Assembly: GCF_008831285.2 (NCBI RefSeq)
Contig: NC_045143.1
Coordinates: 16,156,464 to 16,220,463 of the forward strand
Source: Nymphaea colorata
Lineage: Eukaryota > Streptophyta > Magnoliopsida > Nymphaeales > Nymphaeaceae
Direction of reading: 5' to 3'
Length of the DNA: 64,000 nucleotides
Each line of letters starts with the position of its first letter. Within the stretch, counting starts at the first letter, position 1. The notes under the pieces were generated by a model, which was not told the origin of the DNA, made no database searches, and worked only from the letters and a program-made list of their open reading frames with translations. Of this stretch, positions 23,843-35,600 are shown in pieces. The translations under genes were made by a program, and so were the position numbers.

Positions 23843-26751
23843 TGTCACGACCCAATTTTTGACACCAAAAATTTTCTTTCATTTCTATGATAGCGGAAGC
23901 AATATTGAGTCATGACCAGAACATAAGACACTGTTTTATTTCAATAATAAAATACTTGGACCCAAACAAAAATAACCACAAATCCCCAAAACCGACGCAG
24001 TGTCCAGAATGCCAATGCCCGTCCATCACAAGACTGAGGTCGTCGCTCCAAAGCAAAAGCTATCAAGGACTACCTGTAGATAGAAAGAAGGGTCAGAATT
24101 CCTCTGAGTATGAGAAAATCCAACCATGAATGGAACATGGCCCAAAATAATATTTAGTTTCGTAAACAATTCCAAAAAAGGCCTTATGAACTACAACCAT
24201 AAGTTTTCCAAAACTTAGCACATATCAGAGTTACATCACATCATCAATGACAGAACGAGGTGTGCACAACCTCCAAAATTTCGTAGGCTTCCAACCGTGG
24301 TTCTCTGACAATGTCATGGTCATCGTGCCGAGCAACAGAAATCCCCGTGGGCACTCACGGGCAGAACAGAACATATCTTCACCAGGCGATCCAACGGATC
24401 GAGGGTACCTGAAGTGAAGCCTCCTGAGATATCCCAGATCGCCGCTGCAGCAGCATGGCCCCTCTAGGAACCCGGTTTGAGGGACCAGGAGATGTCTCTC
24501 CCAACACAGCAGCAGTACCCCGGGCCCTTGTGCCGCCCAATACCCTGTGGGCCCTCCAGTACAGCCAGAGGAGTGTGACCACTACCTCCCGGGACGAAAC
24601 CAAACACTGGGCAAAACAGAAAGCTCGCACTCGCATAAATCATCGCACAAAGTCCACGTTTCGCCTTCGAATTTCAAAAGTGAGGGTTTGCCAATGCTAG
24701 ACATCGTCTAGTACCTCTCACAGAAACCGCCCTTAGGCTCGGTTTCCCAGACAGAAACAATAAACCATTTTTTTGATAATGGCCTCCAAACATAGAAACA
24801 ACATACAGACTATCACGCCAAAATTTCTCAAATAAAATAACCATTCAAAAATAAGAGAATTTATACTTTAAATTCTTACAACGTGACTTTCCTCTTCAAC
24901 TTTTCGAAATTGATTTCAGGACCATCTTTCTGAAATTTTAAACACCATTACGAGCATCAACGAGCAATAACACATAACTTTTCATGTGTAATTTATAAAA
25001 CTACCCTTTGGCAATTTATAAAAACTTAAAGGGTATCGAAACGAAATTTCATATTAAACATCTGTTTCCTATTGAAAAACACTTTCGCAAGCCTCTTTTT
25101 GAAGAGGTTTTTAGCAAAAATGTTGCAGCATAGAAGTTATAAAATATATAACAGCTTATCTGAATATTTTGCTAATTAGTGGACCCGTTTTGAAATTTTT
25201 CCAACTTGATATAAAAATGAACCACGCTCGTTTTTCTTTCATTTCACCGCTTCGTTTTCTCTCTCCTCACGAGCCTCCTTCCTTTCGTTCAACCGACGGT
25301 GGCTTCCACCGTTCTTCCTCACTCAAAACCAGCGAAAAGCGGGACCATGGGGAGAGATCTGTCCTCCTCCCGCAAGCTCCAACGCTCTGGTTTCCCACCG
25401 CCGTCCGATGCTCTCAACCACCACCTCCTCCTCTGCTGCTCTCGTTTTTCAGCCCTGCCACCGTGAGGGAGACGACCTCCCCAAACCAGGCATGTCTCTC
25501 TCTGCTCCTCCTTCCTTGCGACGAGAATGAACCGGCAGCAAGGAGGACCCTGCTCTTCCAGGCGACAGGGAGAAACCGACTACAATGGGGGACGACATGA
25601 GGAAACCTGCCACGTCAAGGTCGTGTTCTCCAATTTCCCCCAAATCACCTCTGCAACATTCCTTGTTTTCCTTATGTCGATCAGAGCAGGCGTTGCTCTC
25701 TGTCGACGACACTGAGCAGAGTCTGCTTCTCCTTTTCTGTTGTTGGTTCGGATTCTTTAACGCATCCTTATTACAACTATACATACTTTGTTTAATGTTG
25801 GCTTAGTCTCGTTTTCTCACAAGTGAAATAAGCGAAATATAAGAAGAAGGGGAAAACAGCATGATACGAGTCATCGGAGAAGGTTCAATAACCCAACGAA
25901 GACTAACATACCTCACCCTTCATACCTCGCATGCTTCGATTTCTTTGAAAAGAACCATAACTTATAATACTATATTTCCATCCCAACATACACTAACTCA
26001 TGCATAGATTCATATTTATGCATACAAATACAAAGGTCCAAGAAAATCGGAGACGAATCGAAGAACATTGTGTAACATTAACATCATACAACGCCTCATG
26101 CATATGTTCATGTCTAGGCGTATACATTCATAAATCCACATTGCATATGTATGTATAAGAACTCAAAATATACAGGCTTCATGCTGCATTCATAACTGAA
26201 ATTTCCCATACCTATCAAAGTCTGTCACAACCTTCTTGTTCCTCTTTCGCAGTCCCTTTTCTTGATCTTCTGATTCTTTTCCAGCGACCACCCACTTCAA
26301 CCTCAACGAGAAAGAAAACAAGAATGAGGATGTCTCTCTCTCTCTTTCTCTCAAATCCTCTTGTTGCTGGACTCTCTAAGTCGATGGCTGTAGCAATAAG
26401 GGATGATTATTTTTCAACCTCTCCCAAGGGAATGAATAACCCGTCAGTTTTTCTTTTCCCTTTCTTTCTCTCAAATTCTCAATTGTTGAGTTTTCTCTTC
26501 TATGAAGGCAGTAAAGAAAGGGTTAATTATTGTAAATCAGATCTAAAGAGCCCCCTTCACAACCCTTGTAACTGTCATACGAATTTCTTTTCGTTTCTTT
26601 TTTTCATTTCTTTCCATAGTTTCTCTCTTTTTCATTTAATTGGCAGTTTCCATTTCATTTTTGCAGTCATTTAAACCTACCGTTTATGATTTCCTGCTCA
26701 TAATAACGTTCCCATAATTAAGGAAACTTAATAAAAATCGTGGGTCTTACA
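23843..26751 (-). repeat. LTR c (5' LTR of the array in element orientation)
   Basis: 2909 bp, TG..CA ends. It lacks the 6-bp duplication of LTR a, has one extra A near 26378 and a few private substitutions. It would drive transcription of the array. Confidence 0.9.
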
Positions 26752-26756
26752 CATAG
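26752..26756. repeat. Right target-site duplication (CATAG)
   Basis: Five bases directly after the last LTR terminus TCTTACA; identical to 14899-14903. Confidence 0.9.
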
Positions 26757-27256
26757 TCTGTGCAGACCTGCTTCACTATTGCACCAAAGGCCCTTCTGAG
26801 CTGTTGGTCATGTACGTTTTATGCTTGTTCATTCAAAAAGTTGGTTTCCTGCGCATCTAGGAATTTAAAAGTCAGTATCATTTAAGTTGGTTTCCTGCGC
26901 ACCTTCATTCCGTCTAGGAAGTTATTTGTCTGCCGGGATTTATGAATTCATGAGAGTTCCTTACTTCATCTATATACCAAACTAGACAAGCAGCATCTCT
27001 GCAGATGAAGCTAGTCGTGAGCAAGACGACAGACAGCGGTCTTTGAATTCGTATTTTCTTTCCATCCAACTGAAGGAGCAAGAGTTCGAATTAAGAATAT
27101 GAAGTCAATTACATTCATATACATTGGTTGCACGCAAGGACATCGACGTAATTGAAGTTTCAATGGCATAATTGAGCTGCAACAGGCTACATTGTCCACT
27201 CGGTAATCTGATATGTGCTTAAAAGTGTCTTGTCGTTTTGAAATTGATGGAAATGC
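26757..27256. other. 3' region of the NPF8 gene
   Basis: 500 bases between the array and the transporter stop codon. It probably contains the 3' UTR. A short direct repeat (TTGGTTTCCTGCGCA) occurs near 26840 and 26885. No gene is seen. Confidence 0.5.
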
Positions 27257-29698
27257 TCAGTTAAAGCTTCCTATCGGTCTCTTGTACTTGTACCAGCTTG
27301 AAATGCACAAGTACACCAAGAAATTCAGTACACTCAAGACCACAAGTAACAAAAAGAAGTAATCAAGATGGCCATGGTTGAGATTATTAGGTATCCAACC
27401 CAATTTCCCGTGGCGCGTGGTCACCTTAGTCACTATAGTTACCAGGAGTGTGCTCAAGTAGTTTCCCAATGCAATTGTAGTGAGTGACAATGCGCTGCAC
27501 ATGCTTCTCATGGCATCTGGTGCCTGATCATAGAAAAACTCCAACTGCCCAATGAATGTGAAGACCTCTGCAGCACCGATAAGAAAGTATTGAGGAACTT
27601 GCCAGAAAATTGACATCGGCATTTGCTTCAGATCGTAGTAGTTATGCTTCTTTACCAAATCGAGTCTGACAATCTCAACAATGGCTGCCACGACCATGGA
27701 GAAGATAGAGATCACGAGTCCAATTCCCATGCGCTGAAGCTGTGTGAATCCTCTCTCATGGCCAGTGTACTTTCTAGCGAATGGTACAATTAGACGATCA
27801 TAGATTGGAACCCAGGTGATCACACTGATCGTATCGAATACTGAGAGAGATGCGGCTGGGATGTCGAAGTTTGGTCCCATGCTGGGATCCATCTTGTCAC
27901 CTTGTTCTACAAAGAGTGTGGACATCTGACTGTATACCGTGGCAAAGACGATCCCGCTCGCCCAGACAGGAAGAATCCTGATGATAGATTTCAGCTCCTC
28001 TACCTGTGTCACCGTGCAAAGTTTCCATGGGTTATGGGTGCCTTTCACCTGATCATGTTCTGTCTGAACAGCTGCCTTGTCAAAAAACCTGCATAGATTT
28101 TTGTAATTTTGTAAACTTTGAATAACAACAAATCCATGCTCAGCACGCTTCCGGCTATGATTGGCGATAATGAATCAAACCAGCAGTATCATGCTAACAA
28201 CTATGTATATGTGAACATGCAGTATATGCTCGTGAAAATTTGCCTTCTGATATTTAGCCTCTTCTGTGTTCATCTTCCCTGTCCCTTTTTTCCTACCTTC
28301 GTCCAATACTCAAGGGGGAAAAGGAAAAAATTAACAGACGGACGGTCGACACTTTAGTAATCAAGCATAACATAGTTTGAACACGAAGAACTCCCTAGTA
28401 TATAAAATAAACAAATATGCAAACTGAAGGAGTACCTTTTTGTTAATGTAGACTACTACCAAGGTCATATGTTCACGAAGAGGATTTTAAATTCTAAAAG
28501 TTGCAGACAGGGAGGACTAAAGCAAATAGTAAAGCAAGATGTATAAATAAGCTACACAGATTTGGCGATCTAAGCTGCAAAATCTGATCTAAACCCCACT
28601 GGACATGAAAATTAGTGGACGTACCCAAATTGTTTTGTATGATCAAGCTTTCTGCTCCCTTGAATTCCAGATTCGGCATCTTCAGTGTCATATAACAGAG
28701 ACTTATCAGAAGGTACCTTCAAATTGTACTTCCTCAATGATGCAACCAGGACCTGAGCAATACGTGTCAAGGGGCTACCTCCGGGTTTTTGATTCCGATA
28801 CAATCTTGAGCCAGAAAAGAAAGAAACAATAGCAACTGCCATTAAAACTGCCGGAATTCCAAAACCCCAGCCCCATCCCACATGCTCCTGGATGTAGACC
28901 AACACAGATGAGGCGATGAGAGCGCCAATATTGATTGAAAAGTAGAACCAATTGAAGAAGGAGCTTTTCCATTTCTTTTCTTTTTCATCAGTTTCATCAA
29001 ACTGGTCTGCACCAAATGACGAGACGCAGGGCTTGATTCCACCAGTCCCTAGAGCAATTAGATAAAGAGCCACAAAGAACACTGCCACGTTTTCTTCTTT
29101 TGCATGGCATGTGCCTCTGTGACATTCAGGTTTTAAACCATTTACTGATGCAGATAAAGTCAACAATGTCATTCCCTGCAGCCAAACTAGTTTTTCTTTC
29201 AGTTTCTTCAAACAAGTGAATATGAATGTAATGCATTGATTCATGTCTTCAATAGAACACAGTAACGCCATAGCATGTAAATGAACCTTACCGAAACATA
29301 GATGGAAGAGAAAATAGCAATAACCCAAAATCGCCCCAAATATGCATCAGCTAAAAAGGCTCCAATCAGTGTAGTTATGTAGCATGTTCCCGACCAGTTC
29401 GTGATATTATTGGCTGCCTGAGCACTTCCCTGGTTAAGACGATTGATCAAATAGTTCACCAGATTGGTGCTCATCCCATAGTATGCCAATCTTTCACAGC
29501 ACTCATTTCCTGTAAAATGGCCACGCAAATCACAATACTATACATGAAACCGCAACACTTTTTTGCACAAAATAAGCTTTCAAAAATTGTACCTAATATG
29601 AAGGGGCAAGTCTTCCAAGTTCCTGTTTTGCTTTTCACGGCACGGTTGCCTTTCATATCTACAGTTCCATCTCCTGTGTATATATCGTTTTCTGCCAT
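27257..29698 (-). CDS. NPF8-family proton-coupled di/tripeptide transporter (PTR1/PTR5-like)
   Basis: Four exons: 29593-29698, 29292-29509, 28625-29175 and 27257-28088, all GT..AG with consistent phase, 568 residues. Proton-driven importer of di- and tripeptides with 12 predicted membrane helices. The helix-1 ExxER proton-coupling motif is seen in [10 protein letters not shown]. The PTR family signature is seen in [14 protein letters not shown] followed by [15 protein letters not shown], and the large central loop separates the two six-helix halves. Later landmarks are [51 protein letters not shown] read in two parts, and a final HLDYFF helix. The wording is closest to remembered Arabidopsis PTR1 and PTR5 (NPF8.1/NPF8.2) over the full length. 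No damage is seen. Plasma membrane is the expected location. Confidence 0.95.
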
Positions 29699-32600
29699 AT
29701 GCGCTTAACCGGATGGTCCGGAAGTTCCGTACAGTTACTTCCTTCTGCGATTGAGAGTCGGCGATGAAACATTAGAGCATATGACTAGGGAGACAATTTC
29801 TGGGCCGTGCAGTTCAGAATTGTATGTAACAAGAGCAGAATTTTACATATTATGGAACCAGAACCCTGAGCAATGGAATTGTGAGTCCTATGGTACGGGG
29901 AATCGTGATTCCCATATGTATGCAAGGGATAGTGATTTTCAGTATCTTGTTTGTGCTTGCTAGGAAACGCGATTTTTACCAGTTCTAATCATTTTGATTG
30001 ACTGTTTCAGGGCTACAAAAACCGTTCTGCCACAAAACAGCCTGATCACCCAACGTGTACCAGCAAAAACTTAAAGTCAGATGGGGGGAAAAAAGAAAAG
30101 GAAAGAAAACTCCCGGGCAGACAGGACCGTGGGCTTTGGCCTTGAAGACCAGCTAGCTCGTGTCCCTCTACAATCCTGTCATCATTTCCATGCCATCGTG
30201 AACGGCGTGCTGAATGAATCCTGAATGGATCCTATTCAACGTAAAATACGATATATATATGTACTATCAGGTACTAAAGTTGATTTAAGACGGGATTGAC
30301 AATAAGATGATGCAAAAGTATCTGAAGGAATAGCAGCAAAAATTCCCTTTCAGTTACCTGAAGATTTTAATCAACCTCCTTCTGTAAATGCCCCAACCTC
30401 TACTCAGAGAGTCACTGCAAACCCAAACCGAACTATAAATTCTTCAACGACCATATAATAAGCAAGCAAACGAAGTTATAACAGAGATGGATCCCAAACC
30501 TCTACGGCAAAGCAATGAAGACAGAGGTTGGTAGCATTTATAGGCATGAAACTGATCCCTAAATTCTATCCGCCTAAATGTGAGTCATAATAAACTTCCG
30601 TCAAGCAATTGGCAACACTGATTGAAAAAAAATGACTGAATCTAAGGAAAAGAAAATGCACATACTGCATATTCTGCCGACATCATTAGGCGCGCGGTCA
30701 AATTCAAGATGAAACGATGCAAAGCAAGACGACCATTTAAGCGAGACAATGGAAATAGAAGAGTTTTGCTTCTATAGATTGGCCAGAGACTTGGAGTCTT
30801 CACAGAACGACAAACATGGTGACAGAACAACGTCACTTGTTGATGAGACAAAAAATGATGTGGACACTATTGAAGCAGATACTTGTTACACATGCCCACG
30901 GTTTAAGTTTTTTATCATTTTTCATCCATCCCCACTACGAAAACAAGAACAATTTTCATGTTTATGGGAAACGGAAAGAGCGACACCAATGACCAACCTC
31001 TTGTTGAGATTCTTGGAACGACGCGTGAAACTTTGACAGATCTGCACACCAAAAACTGAAACGATTGGGTCCCTAACTTAGTGTTCCACCAGATGAGTAG
31101 AGGTTGCAGTCTGAACGGTGGACTTCTACCACTCTTTCGCTTGGCTTCGTTGTGATTCATGGACCAGCAAGGAGTAAACGACCTCCACTTTAGTCCACCA
31201 TATTTGTCTGTTGGCGTGCCGTAGTCAAGGGAAAAGACGGGAGCTTCCAATAATTTTCAGATGACTGCAGAATTTAACATTGGGTTCCTGTGCGCCCGAA
31301 TGTAGATTATATGAGGAAGGAAAAAGGGGAAAAGGCTCCCAAACCGAACCTTTTTCTGTCAATGAAACAAACCTTAGCCTTATCATCTAGTTTACGTAAA
31401 AAGGAGAAAAGTTTGGAACACAGTATCTTAACATTTTTTCTTCCGAAACTTGTTCACAAAGACAAAGCTTCAGTGGTAAGAAATCCGGCCGCTAAAACTT
31501 TTGGAGCATTGGTGTCATTCATGCACATCTCCGTCAGTCGAGATTTGTGATTTCAAACTCAAGGTAAGCTGATCATTTTCCCTTTTTAATTGTGGTCAAG
31601 ACTCGGCCCCTAAACTTTAGGATGTGAGATGATGCCTTGGGAGCCAAATTTCTACCGTTTTCAGGCTTGCTTGGTTTGCTGTCTAGGAGTAACTCTTACA
31701 GAAATGGAACCAAAGATTGGACTTTCACCCCGACTAACTATTTTATGCTCCTTCAAACTTGATACTGTTGAAGACTCTTCAAAAGTTGGGAGTTGACATG
31801 AAAAGCATCCGCCATTTTTTTTTTCTTTTTTTGACAGTAGCGAAATCTTAGCGTGTTTTCTACTACTGCCAAAAACTTTAATCCGCGTTTTAGAGAATTT
31901 TTCTTTTCGCTGTTCTCCAAAGCTGGGACCGAGCCTTTTTCCTTTTTTACGGAATAAACACGGACACCTAAACGGCCTAAGTTACAGTAGCTCTTATCGT
32001 GTCGAATTGGATTCGGACCCCACTTTTAAATGTTTAGCCTCCTCCTTTTCGGAAAGATTTACGTCCCTATTTGGCAAGCATGTTTGCTTGAAAACCGTAC
32101 AAATTCGAAAATACATTTGCTTACGTGATGTTAGCGGAATCCTGCTTGAAACTCGAATCCATTTTCCAGTCATTCGGTGGCCAGCTAAAGTGGTTTTCAT
32201 GTCGGAAAAATATAAATTAGGCATCAAAGACATGCTTCATGATGAGCAAATCGGATGGTAAGCCAAAATTATGGGAGGTTCCATTTCTAACCTCTTACTG
32301 GATCTAATGTTTTTGGCATAACTTTTGTGTGCGGATCTAACGACAGTCCATGCCCAATCCTTTTGTAATTGAAAGGAAACTTCATCAACGCAACCACATA
32401 ATGTATTTGCTTTATCGAGATACGTGAAGAAAGTTAAGACAAATCACATTAATTAACTGGTCGTATTCAACGAAAAGTTCAAGGGGCTTTTGCAAGATTC
32501 TTTTTGTATATTGGGCTGCACGCGGTTGCTTTGTTCGGCTTTCACTTTGCTAACGAAGATTGTCACGGCCTCTCGTCCTTTATGTTCGCTTCGGGGACAC

Positions 32601-35600
32601 TGTTGGTTTGCAACTTTGCTTGTTAATGCTTTTCCTTTAATGTTTACATGTTCAGCATCTTGGTTCTATGTACACTCAAATCCTTCAACCCACCTCGAGA
32701 GAGAAAAAGACGACAATCAAGCAAAATGATTGACATGGCGTGAGAGAGAGAGTGGATGTCACCAAGTCAGCGTTTCTAATGTAAACCCAAGCTCAGACGT
32801 GTTTCCGCCCGACCCCAACTTGGTTGTACTTGTCCAAAAAAAAGAAAAGCTGCCGCGTTGAGTTGATTTTGGGTCCCATCCATGGATTTCGCAATCCTAG
32901 ACTCGTCGTCAGCTGAGTCCAAACCTGGGAACAAGTTAACACCGGTTTCAAACCCAAGTGGAATGAACGGATCTGTGCATCATCGAGCAAGAGCAAGGGC
33001 AATATTATATTCAATTTCAACTACTGACGTTTGGCTGAAGGCATGCGTCAGTAAATGTAGGTTCTCCTTTTTTAGGCCTCTGGAAACGCCAAAAATGTCG
33101 AAGTTTCCTCTTACACATGTTCGCGTCATTGGAATCCTTCGTGAAAATGATGGATCAGTTAATTCATTATGGTACTTTGACTAACGGAGAGAGGACCTGA
33201 TTGTCGAGAGGCGTCAGTAAAAGTAGAATACTAATGCAACATTTGGATTTGTTGTGTCAGTGAAAGCAAAGGCATCGAAGCTTCGTCTTCAACCAGTGAC
33301 GCTGCAGGCACAGCGGTATCGTCGAAGCCCAAATTTTGTGGTGGTGGCAAGGCCAAGAGCGACGATGGCTTGGGCAAGGGCGAAACAACGTCCATTCCGA
33401 CTGCTCTGAAAGAAAGAAACAGAGCCTCCTCCAACCAAATGCGAGAAAGGAACAGACCTTTTTTCTATGAGAAGCGGAAGCCCTCGATTATGAGGGAAGC
33501 AAACCATGTTTAAGACGGGTTGACACCCAACGGCCCGAATCGTCTCTGGACTGCCCTCTTGGACTACCAACGGCCTCCAGTCCGTCGAAGATGCTGCTGC
33601 ATTTCGTTGCAGCGAAGTCGCCTTTATGATTAATCTACTTTCACTGACGCTCTTGGGCCAGAGTCTTAGAGAAGGTCAAGTATCTCTGGGTACAACTCTC
33701 TCCGAAATTTATGCAGATCATCCAGTAAGCTTCTTCTGTTCCTTTCATTTCGATCTTCTATATTTGACGCAAGGAAAGTATGTCAAAGAAAAATTTTGGT
33801 GGTCTTACAATCGCGCACCAAGTACCCTTCTCTTTGTTCGGACATGATAACATTTTAAATTCCTCATAATGCCCGTTCCCGTTCCAACAAAAGCATGCCA
33901 AGGAATTAAGCTTCGCTTGTTTGCCCCTGTGTAGTCTTTCCGATCCTCGATCATGTATATCAACAATGAAAATCATAGGTAATGGCAATCTTGTTCGTGA
34001 GAGAGAGGGATCTAATTTGTGGACAAAAGTGAAGAGTATCAGAAGGAAAAATGGAGTTTCAGTTGGCTACTCCTTGAGTTTCCACCCTCTCCCCATATTC
34101 ACAATGAGGTCTCTCCTGCATTTTCTTGTGGGAAATATTAAAGCAAACCTTTAGGCTTTAGGTGGTGATTACTTGTAATGGGCCTACGATCCATGGTGAT
34201 CTGAGGTCTGCGTAGGCTTAAAACTCATTATATCAAAGTGAAATAACTAGCCACTACAGGTGGTAAACGAATGGAATTATGTTATGGACTGTGAAGTGTG
34301 TCAAGCTGAGGTCCTTCCATCACCCAAGTTTTTCCTTCCGTTCAAATTGAATGAATAAAATAAACAGCAAGAGGGAGTGCTGCCTTTTCTTATTGAGTAA
34401 GCGTTACGAAGACTTAATTGTGTAGCATGCCAGAGAACTTTTCATCTGCAGCAAGTGATGACACCATATTGGATCGGATCACCTCCATGTAGAGGACCCG
34501 GTCCACTTAGAAGGTCAATCTATTCCAGAGTGGGGCATACAAATTCAACCAATCAGCATAAAATGTATTCAAAAGAATACTAAGTTTAACAATTGCCCGT
34601 TCAAATCTAAAGGTAACCACGTAAGGAAGGAGCATCCGTGATGATCTACATGAGCTACCCACTTTTTCGAGTCTTTCAAAAATGTGTTTCAAAAATGTGT
34701 TCTAAGCTTTAGAGTAAACGACCCTATGGGTCTATCTACTGAGCCCATTCTAGAACTTTGTTTTCAATTATTGGATTTGGATATATTTGGGTCTAATTAT
34801 ATAGATCAGTGGCACCAGAACCATGTCATTTCCCTAATGTCAATTGAAAATTTGTGGTTCATAGACAAAAAATTCTGAAACCATGTAACATGGATGAATC
34901 TCGTAGAACAGTAGTGTCAAACGGCTCCTTAGAATCTAAGGTGGGCACGATCAAGTGTGGCTCTGCCCCGGATCAGAGGGTTGCTTGAGAGCCTTAACAA
35001 AAAGAGTTTCGATCGTGAATTAACAAGGACGTTGTGGTCAGTATCAACGGAATATTGGAACAAGCAATTTGAGAGTGTGCAGGCACGTATCTTTTCAATT
35101 ATTTGTCGTCCAAAAAGGATCCATAGATGCAAAGCAGGAGCGATGAGCAACTCCAAGTTGGCATTCAAAATTGGCTTTCAACTTGAAATTCCACCGTGGA
35201 GCAGAAAGAAATGCATCCATCGCTCTCCAAGAGTGAAGATTAAAGTAACATAGCTTAATTTTCCGCTATTAACCGCAATCTCACAAGTATCATTCTGATC
35301 GGCTCAGTTCACTTTGGCGGTGGGTGTTTTCGAAATGTCACCAAGTTGAAGCGACATGAAAGTCGATCGATCGCGAGTGGTACTGATCCAGAGAGGCAAA
35401 CCAGGCAACCTTTTTGATGATCGATACTGATCATGGTGTGAGACAAAACTGAACTTGGTTTTCACATGTAACATTGAGAAAGAAATTAAGTGGTGGATGA
35501 TAGAATTGATGATACAAAGCGATAGGCTAGCAAACTGGGGTGCGAAATGGAAAACGACTTAAACTCCCCACATGGTTCTTGCTTTCAAATCGTGGTTTCG

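Larger units (their letters stand above)
14904..26751 (-). mobile_element. Tandem gag-only LTR retrotransposon array (LTR-gag-LTR-gag-LTR), TR-GAG-like
   Basis: Three LTRs of about 2.9 kb (14904-17817, 19378-22282, 23843-26751) alternate with two internal regions of exactly 1560 bp (17818-19377, 22283-23842). The element reads on the minus strand: each LTR starts TGTAAGACCCACG and ends GGGTCGTGACA, a primer-binding site follows after four bases, then gag, then a polypurine tract before the next LTR. All pol functions beyond the beginning of the protease are deleted, so it is non-autonomous and would need enzymes from a relative. The whole array sits between perfect CATAG target duplications, so the host site was hit once. 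Copies differ by scattered single-base changes and a few indels, so the array is young. Confidence 0.93.

Noticed and set aside
14904-26751. CRISPR-like or satellite array
   Set aside because: The repeats are 4.5-kb retrotransposon units with LTR, PBS, gag and PPT.
14882-26870. Host ORF restored by removing the array (about 47 codons joining both flanks)
   Set aside because: Too short and without recognisable similarity to claim that the insertion disrupted a gene.
33231-33570. Overlapping minus-strand ORFs of 67 and 93 codons
   Set aside because: No domain or promoter seen; length within chance for this composition.
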